Program-made: the position numbers and the translations under genes
In this document: positions 27,646 to 38,392 of the stretch, piece after piece
Position numbering within the stretch: the first letter of the stretch is position 1
Layout: each line of letters opens with the position of its first letter
The notes under the pieces: model-generated
What the model was told of the DNA's origin: nothing
Database searches by the model: none
The model's input: the letters and a program-made list of their open reading frames with translations, nothing else
NCBI GenBank assembly: GCA_965219665.1
Contig: CBDCOD010000025.1
Coordinates: 1-64,000 of the forward strand
Origin: CBDCOD01 sp965219665
GTDB lineage: Bacteria; Pseudomonadota; Gammaproteobacteria; CAKMZV01
DNA length: 64,000 nucleotides
Reading direction: 5' to 3'

Positions 27646-27768
27646 CAACCTGCCAGCAGTGGTGGCTGTAGCTTACAGTCTGAATCAGGCGCAATAGACT
27701 GGACGCTATGGTTGCTTGCTCTATTGAGTTTAGCTGCACTGCGTGGCTATCGCCGCAGGGTATCTTAG
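27646..27768 (+). pseudogene. 3' remnant of an NHL/cadherin-like surface protein gene
   Basis: Codes only the C-terminal tail shared by the four large paralogues to the right: CSLQSESGAIDWTLW, a hydrophobic stretch, RGYRRRVS and stop. It starts abruptly at the end of the MITE-like element, so the upstream part was lost by insertion or recombination. The ATGAAAGGC motif that follows each family stop is also present. Confidence 0.8.
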
Positions 27769-27979
27769 ATGAAAGGCAGAAATGCCGTTTTATGTGACAC
27801 AATTGCCATTCATGCTCAAAAGCAGCCTGAATGGATGGCTGCAATGTTTGCTGCGACACGTTTTCCTAACTGTTCGCAGCCAAATAGTATCGTATGGTTG
27901 TGTTACAATCCTCTTAATATATATATATTTATAGAACAACGCATCCATACATTCATATCAATAATCACACAGGACTATT

Positions 27980-30900
27980 ATGCATACGATCAATACACAT
28001 AGCAGTACATTTAACAATACACTGTATTCCATCCAAAAACGCTTAGTTTTCTTGCTCTGCATAGTATCGGCATTGGTGTCGGCATCGCTGTGGTCAATGA
28101 CAGCAAGTGCAGCTGCGCCAGTTGCTTTAAGCCATATTTTGTCTGTACACACCTACGCAGGGGGTGGGAATGGTCCTGACAGCACCTCCGATGGTGACAG
28201 CACCCAAACCGCGCGTTTTGATCAACCCAATGGGCTTACAGTAGCACCGGATGGGCGCCTCTTTGTCACGGACCAATGGGCGCTTACGCGTGGTGAGCGC
28301 GGATGGCAGCACGGTATCCACCTACGCTGGTGGCGGTAGTGTGGATGTAGATAGCGCCAGCACCGCCAATATTCGTTTTCGCGAGTCTCCAAGACGTAGC
28401 TATTCACCCCGATGGCCGCGTGTTTGTTTTAGATGGAGGGTCGCGCTCTGGGCATCGCGTGTATGTTATTGACCCAACTGGCAGCACCGCCTCTGTCTAT
28501 GCGGGCGGGGGACCAATTGGTAACTAGTGCTGGCAGTTTTGCAGATGGTGCCAGCACTACCACTGCGCGCTTTAACCGACCTTTGGGGATGGTGCTTCAC
28601 TCTGATGGACGGCTTTTCATTGCCGACACAGACAACCATCGCATTCGCGTCATCAGCGCGGATGGCGCCACCGTTTCTACCTATGCAGGCAATGGCAATC
28701 CAGGATTGGCTGATGGCGATGCGGATGCGGCTGAGTTTAATGGTCCTGTCAGCCTGGCATTTGCTACCGATGGGCGCCTCTTTGTCGGCGATGGCAACAA
28801 CCGCCGCATTCGGGTGATTAGTGCCGATGGCAATACGGTTTCCACCTACGCCGGTCGCGGTGCCACTGGCGAAACAGCATTAGATTTACCATTCCCGCCC
28901 GCTGATAGCATCGATTTTTTTGATGTTGCCTATATTGCCATTACCACCGATGGGCGCATAATAGTCAGCGATGATGGCTCTTCATAATGTTCGGGTCGTC
29001 AGCGCAAATGGCAGCCGTGTTTCTGTGTATGCAGGCGCTAATGGAGTCACCCCTGGCAACATAAGAGAAGAAATTGGCCCTAACCCCTTAAATGAAGGTC
29101 TTCCTGCTGTAGAGGCGGGTTTTGGAATCCCTAGAGGCATCGCTATTGACGCGACTGGGCGGGTATTTGTCGCCAATCGCGATTTTGGCTTAGTGAGCGT
29201 TATTGCCCCCAGTTTGGCAGTGGCAGATATCCCCCCTGCGCAATTAAGCGCTGCACAGCAAGTACGCGGAGCAAGCGTCATTAGCGCTGGCGTGGTGCAA
29301 TCTCTATTTAGCGATGCGGATGGGAGCACCTTAAGCTACAGCTTGGTCGAAACCAGTTCGGCGGCTGTATCCTTTGCCATTGATAGCATCAGTGGCGCTA
29401 TCACCTACCTTCAGCCCACAGAGGCGCTGGCTAATAATACGCAAACACTGGTGATTGCCGCCAGTGATGAGCAAGGCACAGCTACTTCCCGTCTGACGGT
29501 TATTTCTGAACCTTTGAGCAACTACCCGCCCCAGTTTCGTTTATCCACCAGTGCCCTCACGCGCGCAGAAGGGTTTGCAGACCCCATAACCATTACCATC
29601 AATGACCCAGATGATGGGGATACGGACGGTATAGAGCAGCCGATTACCTACAGCCTGCGCATAGCCCCTAATGACTTATTGGCGCCTTTTGCAACATTTG
29701 CGATTGACCCACAATCAGGCACAATCACCATTACCAGTATCAGCGGCGTAGGCGCGTTTGGCAATATAACCGTTCGGGTTATTGCTGATGATGGCAGTAA
29801 CAGCCATAGTGAGTCCGAACAAAGCTTTACCCTCACTGTAACCCAAGTGAATAACACCCCGCCTGTGGTAGCTCCAAGCCTGCGCACTGTGCGCACCTAT
29901 GCAGGCAGCGGTGTTAGCGATTTTGCAGATGGTAGCGCCCTGACAGCACAATTCAACGCTCCAAGCGGTATTGCTCGGACAACCGATGGACGGCTTTTCA
30001 TTGCCGATAGCGACAACCATCGTATTCGCGTCATCAGTGCCGATGGTGCCACTGTTTCCACTTATGCAGGTGATGGCGTTCAGAACTTTGCAGATGGCAG
30101 CACCACCACGGCAAACTTTCGTGCTCCACGCGGCGTTGCCCTAGCAGCCGATGGCCGCCTCTTTGTTGCAGATGAGGGCAATAACCGTATTCGCGTCATC
30201 AGTGCCGATGGTGCGACTGTTTCCACTTATGCAGGTGATGGTGTTCAGTCCTTTGCAGATGGCAGCACCAGCACGGCACGCTTTGTTTTTCCAAGCGGCG
30301 TTGCCGTGGCAGCCGATGGGCGCGTCTTTGTTGCAGATACTATCAATCACCGTATTCGCGTCATTAGTGCCGATGGTGCTACCGTCTCTACCTATGCAGG
30401 CAGTGGTTTTGGCTTCGCTAATGGCAGCACCACCACCGCCGGCTTTAGTTTTCCACAAAGTATTGCCGTGGCAGCCGATGGGCGCGTTTTTGTTGCAGAT
30501 GCGGGCAATCACCGTGTTCGCGTGATTAGTGCCGATGGTGCGACTGTTTCCACTTATGCAGGCGATGGCGTTGACGGCTTTGCAGATGGCAGCACCACCA
30601 CCGCTCGCTTTGATAGCCCAACCGATCTTGTAGTTGCCTCCGATGGTCGGCTGTTTGTTGCTGATACGGATAATCATCGTATTCGCGTCATTAGTGCTGA
30701 TGGTGCCTCTGTCTCTACCTATGCAGGTAGTGGTGCAACTGCCCAAGCTAATGCGCCTCAACTAGAATCAGAAACCGCTCTTGATATAGATTTAAGATTT
30801 CCGCAAAGAATGACGCTTGCGCCGGATGGAGGCCTCTTTTTCACTGACTCAGGTAGCCATCGTATTCGCGTGATTGAAGTCGTTTCCTCAACTTCTGAAA

Positions 30901-33900
30901 ACTTTGGCTCTGTTACCTTAGGCGCTGGATTTCAAGGGGCTGGAACGCGCGTTATTAGCGCACAAAACCTATTTTTTGATGCAGAAGCTAATGACTTAAC
31001 CTTCAGCATTCTCTCTGGTAATGAGGACGGCTTATTTGCCATCGATGCAGCCAGTGGCAGGGTTACGCTAGCAGACAGTTTAGCCGATACACAAACAGGG
31101 ATCAACACGCTGGTTATCCAGGCACAAGATCTTGCTGGCAGCGCCACCGTAACCCTTACCATCGTAGTGGAAGAGGTGAACCATGCTCCCACGTTCGCCC
31201 TGTCTGCCAGCACTTTGGCATTAGATGAAGATTTCGGCACTAATACCGATATTGTGGTAGTGAATCCCGATGATGGGGATGCCGCGATTGAGCAAACACT
31301 GACTTATAGTATTTTTACACATCAGCCTGCAGCGTTGGCTGCATTGGTTACTATAGCCATTAGCACTGAAACAGGCGCGGTTACCCTGAGCAGTGTGGAC
31401 AATGCTTTTGGTGAGGTGACGCTCACTGTACAAGTAGACGACTCTTCTGACACCGATAACACCGCACAACAAACTTTTTTATTGCGCATCAATAGCGTGA
31501 ATGATGCACCACGTTTTACGCTATCGGATGCAGCAATCACCTTAGAGGAAGAGTTTAGCGAAAACACCAGCATCACCGTGAGCAGCAGCGATGATGGGGA
31601 TGGCACCAACCAGCCACTGACTTATAGTATTAGCCCTGCCAGTACAGGCTTTGCTACACTGGCTATTGACGCACAATCTGGCTCAGTAACCATCACTTCT
31701 ATAGCCGAGGGCTTTGGCTCAGCGGTGATTACGGTCACTGTGGATGATGCCTCTGCTATCAATAATGTGGCAACCCAAACTTTTATGCTAACCGTTAGTA
31801 ATGTGAACGATGCCCCCAACTTGACCCTAAGCACCAACGTATTAACATTGAACGAGGATTTTGGCTCCAATGTGGTGGGTATTATTGAAAATGCTGACGA
31901 TGGGGATGGCACCAATCAAGTTCTGTCCTATAGCGTGAGCAGCAACAATGTCGGCTTTAGCACACTGACTATCAATCCACAATCAGGGAGACTTACCTTG
32001 ACCAGTATAGCGGATGCTTTTGGTGAGGCAACCCTTACCATAACGGTGACTGATTCTTCTGCTACCAACAATGAGGCAACCCAAGTCCTTAGATTACGAG
32101 TACTCTCTGTGAATGACCCGCCTGCCTTTTCCCTCTCTACGACCACACTGAGGCTCACTGAGGACTTTACTCAAGCAATAACTGTATCGGTGGTGAACCC
32201 AAATGATGGTGATGATGACATGGAGCAAACTTTAACCTATAGCATATCACCGGTTAGTTTAGGGGTGGTTGCTATAAGCTTTGATGCCAATTCAGGTCAA
32301 GTAATTCTCAATAGCGTTGCTGATGCCAATAGCATTAACCCGATTCTGTTTGAAATAACTGCGAATGATGGTGGCGCGCTCAATAATCTATTCTCGCAGG
32401 CATTTACCCTTGAGATTGAGCCTGTGGATGACCCGGGGAATGACCCGCCTAATGTTGTGCTGTCAACTGCTGTGCTCACGCTGGATGAAGATTTTGGCAG
32501 TGCTTCTATAACTGTGGTGAGTAGCGATGACGGGGATGGCACCAATCAACCTTTGACTTATAGCATAAGCCCCAATAATATCGGTTTTGCAACGATTTCT
32601 ATTGATAGCAACTCAGGCGCTATAACCCTGAGTAGTGTCGATAACCAATTTGGGCAAGCCACGTTGTTTGTGACGGTGGATGACTCTGATCCTGAGGATA
32701 ATCTTTCAATCATACAGGTTGTTGTTAGGGCACGTTCTGTAAACGATGTGCCCGCTTTTACCTTATCACGAACGGCGCTGACGCTGGATGAAGATTTTGG
32801 CAGGGCAACAGTCAACGTAGCCAGTAGTGATGACGGTGATAATGGCGTACAAACCCTCTCTTATACTATCAGCACAATGAATGTTGGTTTTGCCACATTA
32901 ACGATTGATAGCGCGTCAGGTGAAGTGCGTCTTTCAAGTGTGCTTGATGCTATTGGCTCAGCGGCGATTACAGTAACGGTAGATGACTCTTCTGCTGCCA
33001 ATAATGTGGCAACACAGACCTTTACTTTGACAGTTAATGAGGTGAATGATCCACCCGTTTTTGCACTGTCAACTACTGTGCTGACCCTGAATGAGGATTT
33101 TGGAACCAATACGAGTATTAGCGTGGTGAGTGCAAATGATGGCGACAATGGCGATCAAGTGATTACTTATCGTATTAATCCTACTAATACCGGATTTGCT
33201 ACTTTAGCAATTGATGCGCAAACAGGGGAGGTTACTATAAGCAGTGTCGCTAATGGATTTGGGAGTGCAGTCATTACAGTGATAGCAGAAGATGATGGTG
33301 GCGGCGATACCAACCAGTCAACCCAAACCTTTATGCTGACTGTGCTGGATGTGGTTGATAGTGTGTTAGCACAGCGCATTAGTGTGTATGCAGGACAGGT
33401 TGGGGATAATGCCTTAGTCAATGGAAGCTCCTCTACTGCGCGATTTGACACGCCTAAAGGGCTTGCATTACGAGCAGATGGTAGCCTCCTGATTGTGGAT
33501 TCAGGCAATAACGTTATCCGCTTGATTAGTGCCGATGGTGCTACTGTGTCAACGTACCCAGATAGCAGTGCTACCAGTACATTTAATCAACTGGCAGATA
33601 TTGCTGCTACTGTGGACGGGCGTGTGTTTGTGGCAGATAGCGGCGCGCAGCAAATTTTGGTTATCAGTGCAGATGGCTCCACCATTTCTGTGTATGCAGG
33701 TAGCGGTGATGCCGGTTCTGAGAATGGCAATAGTTTAGCGACTGCGCAATTCATTGATCCGGTTAGCCTTGCCGTTGCTGAGGATGGACGTTTATTTATT
33801 GGCGATGTGGGCAGCAATCGGATTCGTGTTATCAATGCGAATGGCAGTGCTGTCTCTACCTATTTTGATGGAGAGGGTCGCTTTGTACCTAACGATATTA

Positions 33901-34679
33901 GTATTGCCGCAGATGGTCGTATATTTGTAGCAGATACCGACAATAACCGTATTGCAGTGATCAATGCTGCTGGTACTGCTGTTGCTAACTATGCTGGCGC
34001 GAATGCAGGGTATGTGGATGGTGCGATTGCTTCGGCGCAATTCAACCAACCTCAGGCGGCTTTTATTGCTGGTCGTACTGTGTTTGTTGCAGATAGCAAT
34101 AATGATGTGGTCCGCCTTATTGATGCGCGTGCTTCTACGGTATCTACGTTGATTGCTGATACAGGCGATTTGGTATTAGATGCGCCTGCAGGGATTGTGG
34201 TATCAACTGATGGAAGTTCTGTGTTTATTGCTGATCAGAATAATCATCGGATTGTGTTAGTTGAAACGGGCAATAACCTGCCTACTATCAGTGCGCCTGC
34301 AACGTTCTCTTTGCCGGTGAACGCTAATCGCTCTGTCAGCGTAACCGCTACGGACACAGATGAAACAGGCTCTCTTTCTTTCCAAGTGTCTGGTGGCGCA
34401 GATTTGTTGACATTGACTACAGCAACAAACAGCCTGATAATTCGCAGCGGCAGTGATATGGGCAGCACAACGCTTACGCTGCATACCAGTGATTCCTTAG
34501 GTGCGCAAACTTATGCGGAGTTAGTTGTGACAGTTACAGCACAACCTGCCAGCAGTGGTGGCGGTGGCGGTGGCGGCTGTAGCCTACAGTCTGAATCAGG
34601 CGCAATAGACTGGACGCTATGGTTGCTTGCTCTATTGAGTTTAGCTGCACTGCGTGGCTATCGCCGCAGGGTATCTTAG
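27980..34679 (+). pseudogene. Giant NHL/cadherin-repeat secreted protein, copy A (frameshifted)
   Basis: Starts at ATG 27980 with AGGA eight bases upstream and a long signal peptide (hydrophobic LVFLLCIVSALVSASLW, then SASAAA-type end). Compared with copy D the first third carries extra bases near 28270-28282, 28385 and 28511-28530 (together restoring frame) and a fourth near 28980. From 28971 one open frame of 1902 codons runs to the end: a six-blade NHL propeller (DGRLFVADT.NHRIRVIS motifs, about 29890-30870), eight to nine cadherin-like repeats of about 102 residues (LDEDFG, DDGDGTNQ.LTYSIS, FATL.ID..SG), a second NHL propeller (33370-34260), a last cadherin-like domain, poly-Gly and the sorting tail CSLQ/IDWTLW/YRRR. 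Likely surface-displayed or secreted if made; whether the shifts are switchable is unknown. Confidence 0.8.
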
Positions 34680-34888
34680 ATGAAAGGCAGAAATACCGTT
34701 TTATGTGACACAATTGCCATTCATGTTCAAAAGCAGCCTGAATGGATGGCTGCAATGTTTGCTGCGACACGTTTTCCTAACTGTTCGCAGCGAATAGTAT
34801 CGTATAGTTGTGTTACAATCCTCTTAAATATATACATCTATATAACAACGAATCCATTCATTCATATCAATAATCACAGAGGACTATT

Positions 34889-37800
34889 ATGCATACGATC
34901 AATATACATAGCAATACACAGAGCAATACATTTAACAATACACTGTATTCCATCCAAAAACGGGTAGTTTTGTTGTTCTGCATGGTATCGGCATTGGTGT
35001 CGGCATCGCTGTGGTCAATGACAGCAAGCGCAGCTGCGCCAGTTGCTTTAAGCCATAGTCCGTCCGAACAAAGCTTTGCCCTCACTGTAACCCAAGTGAA
35101 TAACAGCCCGCCTGTGGTGGCTCCAAGCCTGCGCACTGTGCGCACCTATGCAGGCAGCGGTGTTAGCGATTTTGCAGATGGTAGCGCCCTGACAGCACAA
35201 TTTAACATTCCAAGCGGTATTGCCCGTGCAGCCGATGGACGGCTTTTCATTGCAGATACTTTCAACCACCGCATCCGAGTAATCAGTGCCGATGGTGCGA
35301 CTGTTTCCACTTATGCAGGTGATGGCGTTCAGGCCTTTGCAGATGGCAGCAGCAGCACGGCAAGCTTTCGTTCTCCACGCGGTATTGCCCTGACAACCGA
35401 TGGCCGCCTCTTTGTTGCAGATGAGAACAATCACCGTATTCGCGTGATTAGTGCCGATGGTGCGACTGTTTCCACTTATGCAGGTGATGGCGTTCGGGGC
35501 TTTGCAGATGGCAGCACCAACACGGCAAGCTTTCGTTCTCCACGCGGTATTGCCGTGGCAGCCGATGGCCGCCTCTTTGTTGCAGATGAGAACAATCACC
35601 GTATTCGCGTCATTAGTGCCGATGGTGCTACCGTCTCTACTTATGCAAGCAGTGGTTTTGGCTTCGCCGATGGCAGCACCAGTACCGCACGCTTTTTTTT
35701 TCCAAGCGGCGTTGCCGTGGCAGCCGATGGACGCGTCTTTGTTGCTGATACGGGAAATCGTCGGATTCGCGTGATTAGTGCCGATGGTGCGACTGTTTCT
35801 ACTTATGCAGGTGATGGCGTTCAGGACTTTGCAGATGGCAGCACGACCACCGCTCAGTTTGAAGACCCAACCGATGTTGTAGTTGCCTCCGATGGGCGCG
35901 TCTTTGTTGCTGATAGGGGTAATCATCGGATTCGCGTGATTAGTGCCGATGGTGCCTTTGTCTCTACCTATGCAGGTAGTGGTACAGCTGCCCAAGCTAA
36001 TGCGCCTCAACTAGAATCACAAGCCGCTGTTGATATAGATTTAAGCTTTCCGCAAAGAGTGACTCTTGCGCCGGATGGACGCCTCTTTTTCTCTGACTCA
36101 AATAGCCATCGTATTCGCGTGATTGAAGTCATTTCCTCAACTTCTGAAAACTTTGGCTCTGTTAGCTTAGGCGCTGGATTTCAAGGGGCTGGAACGCGCG
36201 TTATTAGCGCACAAAACCTATTTTTTGATGCAGAAGGTAATGACTTAAGCTTCAGCATTCTCTCTGGTAATGAGGATGGCTTATTTGCCATCGATGCAGC
36301 CAGTGGCAGGGTTACGCTGGCAGGCAGTTTAACCGATAGACAAACAGGGATCAACACGCTGGTTATCCAGGCACAAGATCTTGCTGGCAGCGCCACCGTA
36401 ACCCTTACCATCGTAGTGGAAGAGGTGAACGATCCTCCCACGTTCGCCCTGTCTGCCAGCACAGCCAATATCAAACAAGGGGAGGACACGCTACAAATCA
36501 GCGTCACTGCAAGCGATGATGGCGACTCTGGCGTGGACCAAGCGATTACCTACAGCATTAGCAGTAGCAATGTCAATTTTGCTACACTGACAATTAATGA
36601 GAACAGTGGTCTGATCACCATTAGCAATGTGCCTGATGCGTTTGGCAGGGAAGCCACTGTTTCAGTGACGGCAACCGACTCCTCTGGTGCCAGCAGTGTG
36701 CAATCCATCGTTATTCGAGGCTATATTATCAGCCGCTTTGCCCAATCAGCCAGCGTCTATGCAGGCAGCGATTCGGCTGGCACTGATGATGGCAGCACCA
36801 CCACTGCCCGCTTTGATACGCCTCGTGGACTGGGTTACGCCGCAGATGGTCGTTTGTTCGTAGCAGATAGTGTAAATAACCTCATCCGCGTGATTGACGC
36901 TAATGGCAGCATCGTCTCCACCTATGCAGGCACTGGTTTATTCGGTAGTGATGACGGCAGCACCACCACTGCCACTTTTGGTGCTCCCTTTGGACTGGCA
37001 CTGGCAGCAGATGGTCGTTTGTTCGTAGCAGATAGTGCAAATAACCGCATCCGCGTGATTGACGCTAATGGCAGCATCGTCTCCACCTATGCAGGCAGTG
37101 GTTCCTTCGGTAGTGATGATGGCAGCACCACCACCGCCTCTTTTGCTAATCCCGATGGACTGGCGCTGGCAGCAGATGGTCGCTTGTTCGCGAGTGATAG
37201 GGGCGGCAACATTATCCGCGTGATTAACGCTAATGGCAGCATCGTCTCCACCTACGCAGGCACTGGTGCCTTCGGTAGTGATGATGGCAGCACCACCACC
37301 GCCTCTTTTGATAATCCCCGTGGACTGGCACTGGCAGCAGATGGTCGTTTGTTCGTGACTGATGACCAGAATAGGCTCATCCGCGTGATTGACGCTAATG
37401 GCAGCACCGTCTCCACCTATGCAGGCGGTATTGGTGGCAACAGCGGCGGCTTTGTGGATGGCAGCACAGCTACCGCAGGGTTTAACGAACCTTTTGACGT
37501 ATTACAGGCTGGTAGAACCCTGTTTGTTGCAGATGCCGCCAACCAGGCAGTGCGCGTGATTGATGCCAGCGGCACCGTCTCCACCCTCCTACTCGAAAAC
37601 GATCTCCTCGGCGTGAGCTTGGGAGCAGCATACGGTCTGGCTATTTCCACCGATGGGCGCCGTGTATTTGTCAGCCACAACCGCCACCAAATTATTGTAG
37701 TCAATACAGGCAATACCGTACCCACCTTGACCTTGTCTCAGAATAGCCTGTCGCTGCAATCGGGCTTCAGCCCACAAACCATTGGCGTTACTGCCGCAGA

Positions 37801-38182
37801 TGCCGATGACAACGATCAGGTGGTTTTCAGCGTTTCTGGCGATACACTGGGCTTGCTATCCATCAGTACGGCAGCAGATAGCATCACTCTCAGCAATGCG
37901 AGTACTGACACCGGAGAAATCACCCTCACCGTTAGCGCTATAGACAACTTAGGGGCTACTGCCTCTGAACGCCTAACCGTAACCATTGCTAATGGTGGCG
38001 ACAGTAGTGACGGTGGCGACAGTAGTGACGGTGGCGACAGCAGTGACGGTGGCGACAGCAGCGGCGGGGGTGGTGGCGGCTGTAGCTTACAGTCTGAATC
38101 AGGCGCAATAGACTGGACGCTATGGTTGCTTGCTCTATTGAGTTTAGCTGCACTGCGTGGCTATCGCCGCAGGGTATCTTAG
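34889..38182 (+). CDS. NHL/cadherin-repeat secreted protein, copy B
   Basis: 1097 residues, intact. Signal peptide (residues 1-50), a six-blade NHL propeller (about 85-430) whose blades repeat FADGS..TA.F...GVA.A.DGRLFVAD..NHRIRVISADGA, two cadherin-like domains (about 430-610), then a second propeller unlike that of A, C and D: five nearly identical blades with GSDDGSTTTA.F and DANGS.VSTYAG. It ends with a different terminal domain (LSQNSLSLQSGF), a GGDSSD tandem (18-base units at about 37991-38060), Gly-run and the common sorting tail. Compared with A and D the N-terminal extra propeller is absent. An extracellular binding or adhesion role is plausible from the folds but not shown. Confidence 0.85.
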   Translation: MHTINIHSNTQSNTFNNTLYSIQKRVVLLFCMVSALVSASLWSMTASAAAPVALSHSPSEQSFALTVTQVNNSPPVVAPSLRTVRTYAGSGVSDFADGSALTAQFNIPSGIARAADGRLFIADTFNHRIRVISADGATVSTYAGDGVQAFADGSSSTASFRSPRGIALTTDGRLFVADENNHRIRVISADGATVSTYAGDGVRGFADGSTNTASFRSPRGIAVAADGRLFVADENNHRIRVISADGATVSTYASSGFGFADGSTSTARFFFPSGVAVAADGRVFVADTGNRRIRVISADGATVSTYAGDGVQDFADGSTTTAQFEDPTDVVVASDGRVFVADRGNHRIRVISADGAFVSTYAGSGTAAQANAPQLESQAAVDIDLSFPQRVTLAPDGRLFFSDSNSHRIRVIEVISSTSENFGSVSLGAGFQGAGTRVISAQNLFFDAEGNDLSFSILSGNEDGLFAIDAASGRVTLAGSLTDRQTGINTLVIQAQDLAGSATVTLTIVVEEVNDPPTFALSASTANIKQGEDTLQISVTASDDGDSGVDQAITYSISSSNVNFATLTINENSGLITISNVPDAFGREATVSVTATDSSGASSVQSIVIRGYIISRFAQSASVYAGSDSAGTDDGSTTTARFDTPRGLGYAADGRLFVADSVNNLIRVIDANGSIVSTYAGTGLFGSDDGSTTTATFGAPFGLALAADGRLFVADSANNRIRVIDANGSIVSTYAGSGSFGSDDGSTTTASFANPDGLALAADGRLFASDRGGNIIRVINANGSIVSTYAGTGAFGSDDGSTTTASFDNPRGLALAADGRLFVTDDQNRLIRVIDANGSTVSTYAGGIGGNSGGFVDGSTATAGFNEPFDVLQAGRTLFVADAANQAVRVIDASGTVSTLLLENDLLGVSLGAAYGLAISTDGRRVFVSHNRHQIIVVNTGNTVPTLTLSQNSLSLQSGFSPQTIGVTAADADDNDQVVFSVSGDTLGLLSISTAADSITLSNASTDTGEITLTVSAIDNLGATASERLTVTIANGGDSSDGGDSSDGGDSSDGGDSSGGGGGGCSLQSESGAIDWTLWLLALLSLAALRGYRRRVS

Positions 38183-38392
38183 ATGAAAGGCAGAAATGCC
38201 GTTTTATTTGACACAATTGCCATTCATGTTCAAAAGCAGCCTGAATGGATGGCTGCAATGTTTGCTGCGACACGTTTTCCTAACTGTTCGCAGCGAATAG
38301 TATCGTATGGTTGTGTTACAATCCTCTTAATACATATATATTTATATAACAACGAATCCATTCATTTATATCAATAATCACACAGGACTATT

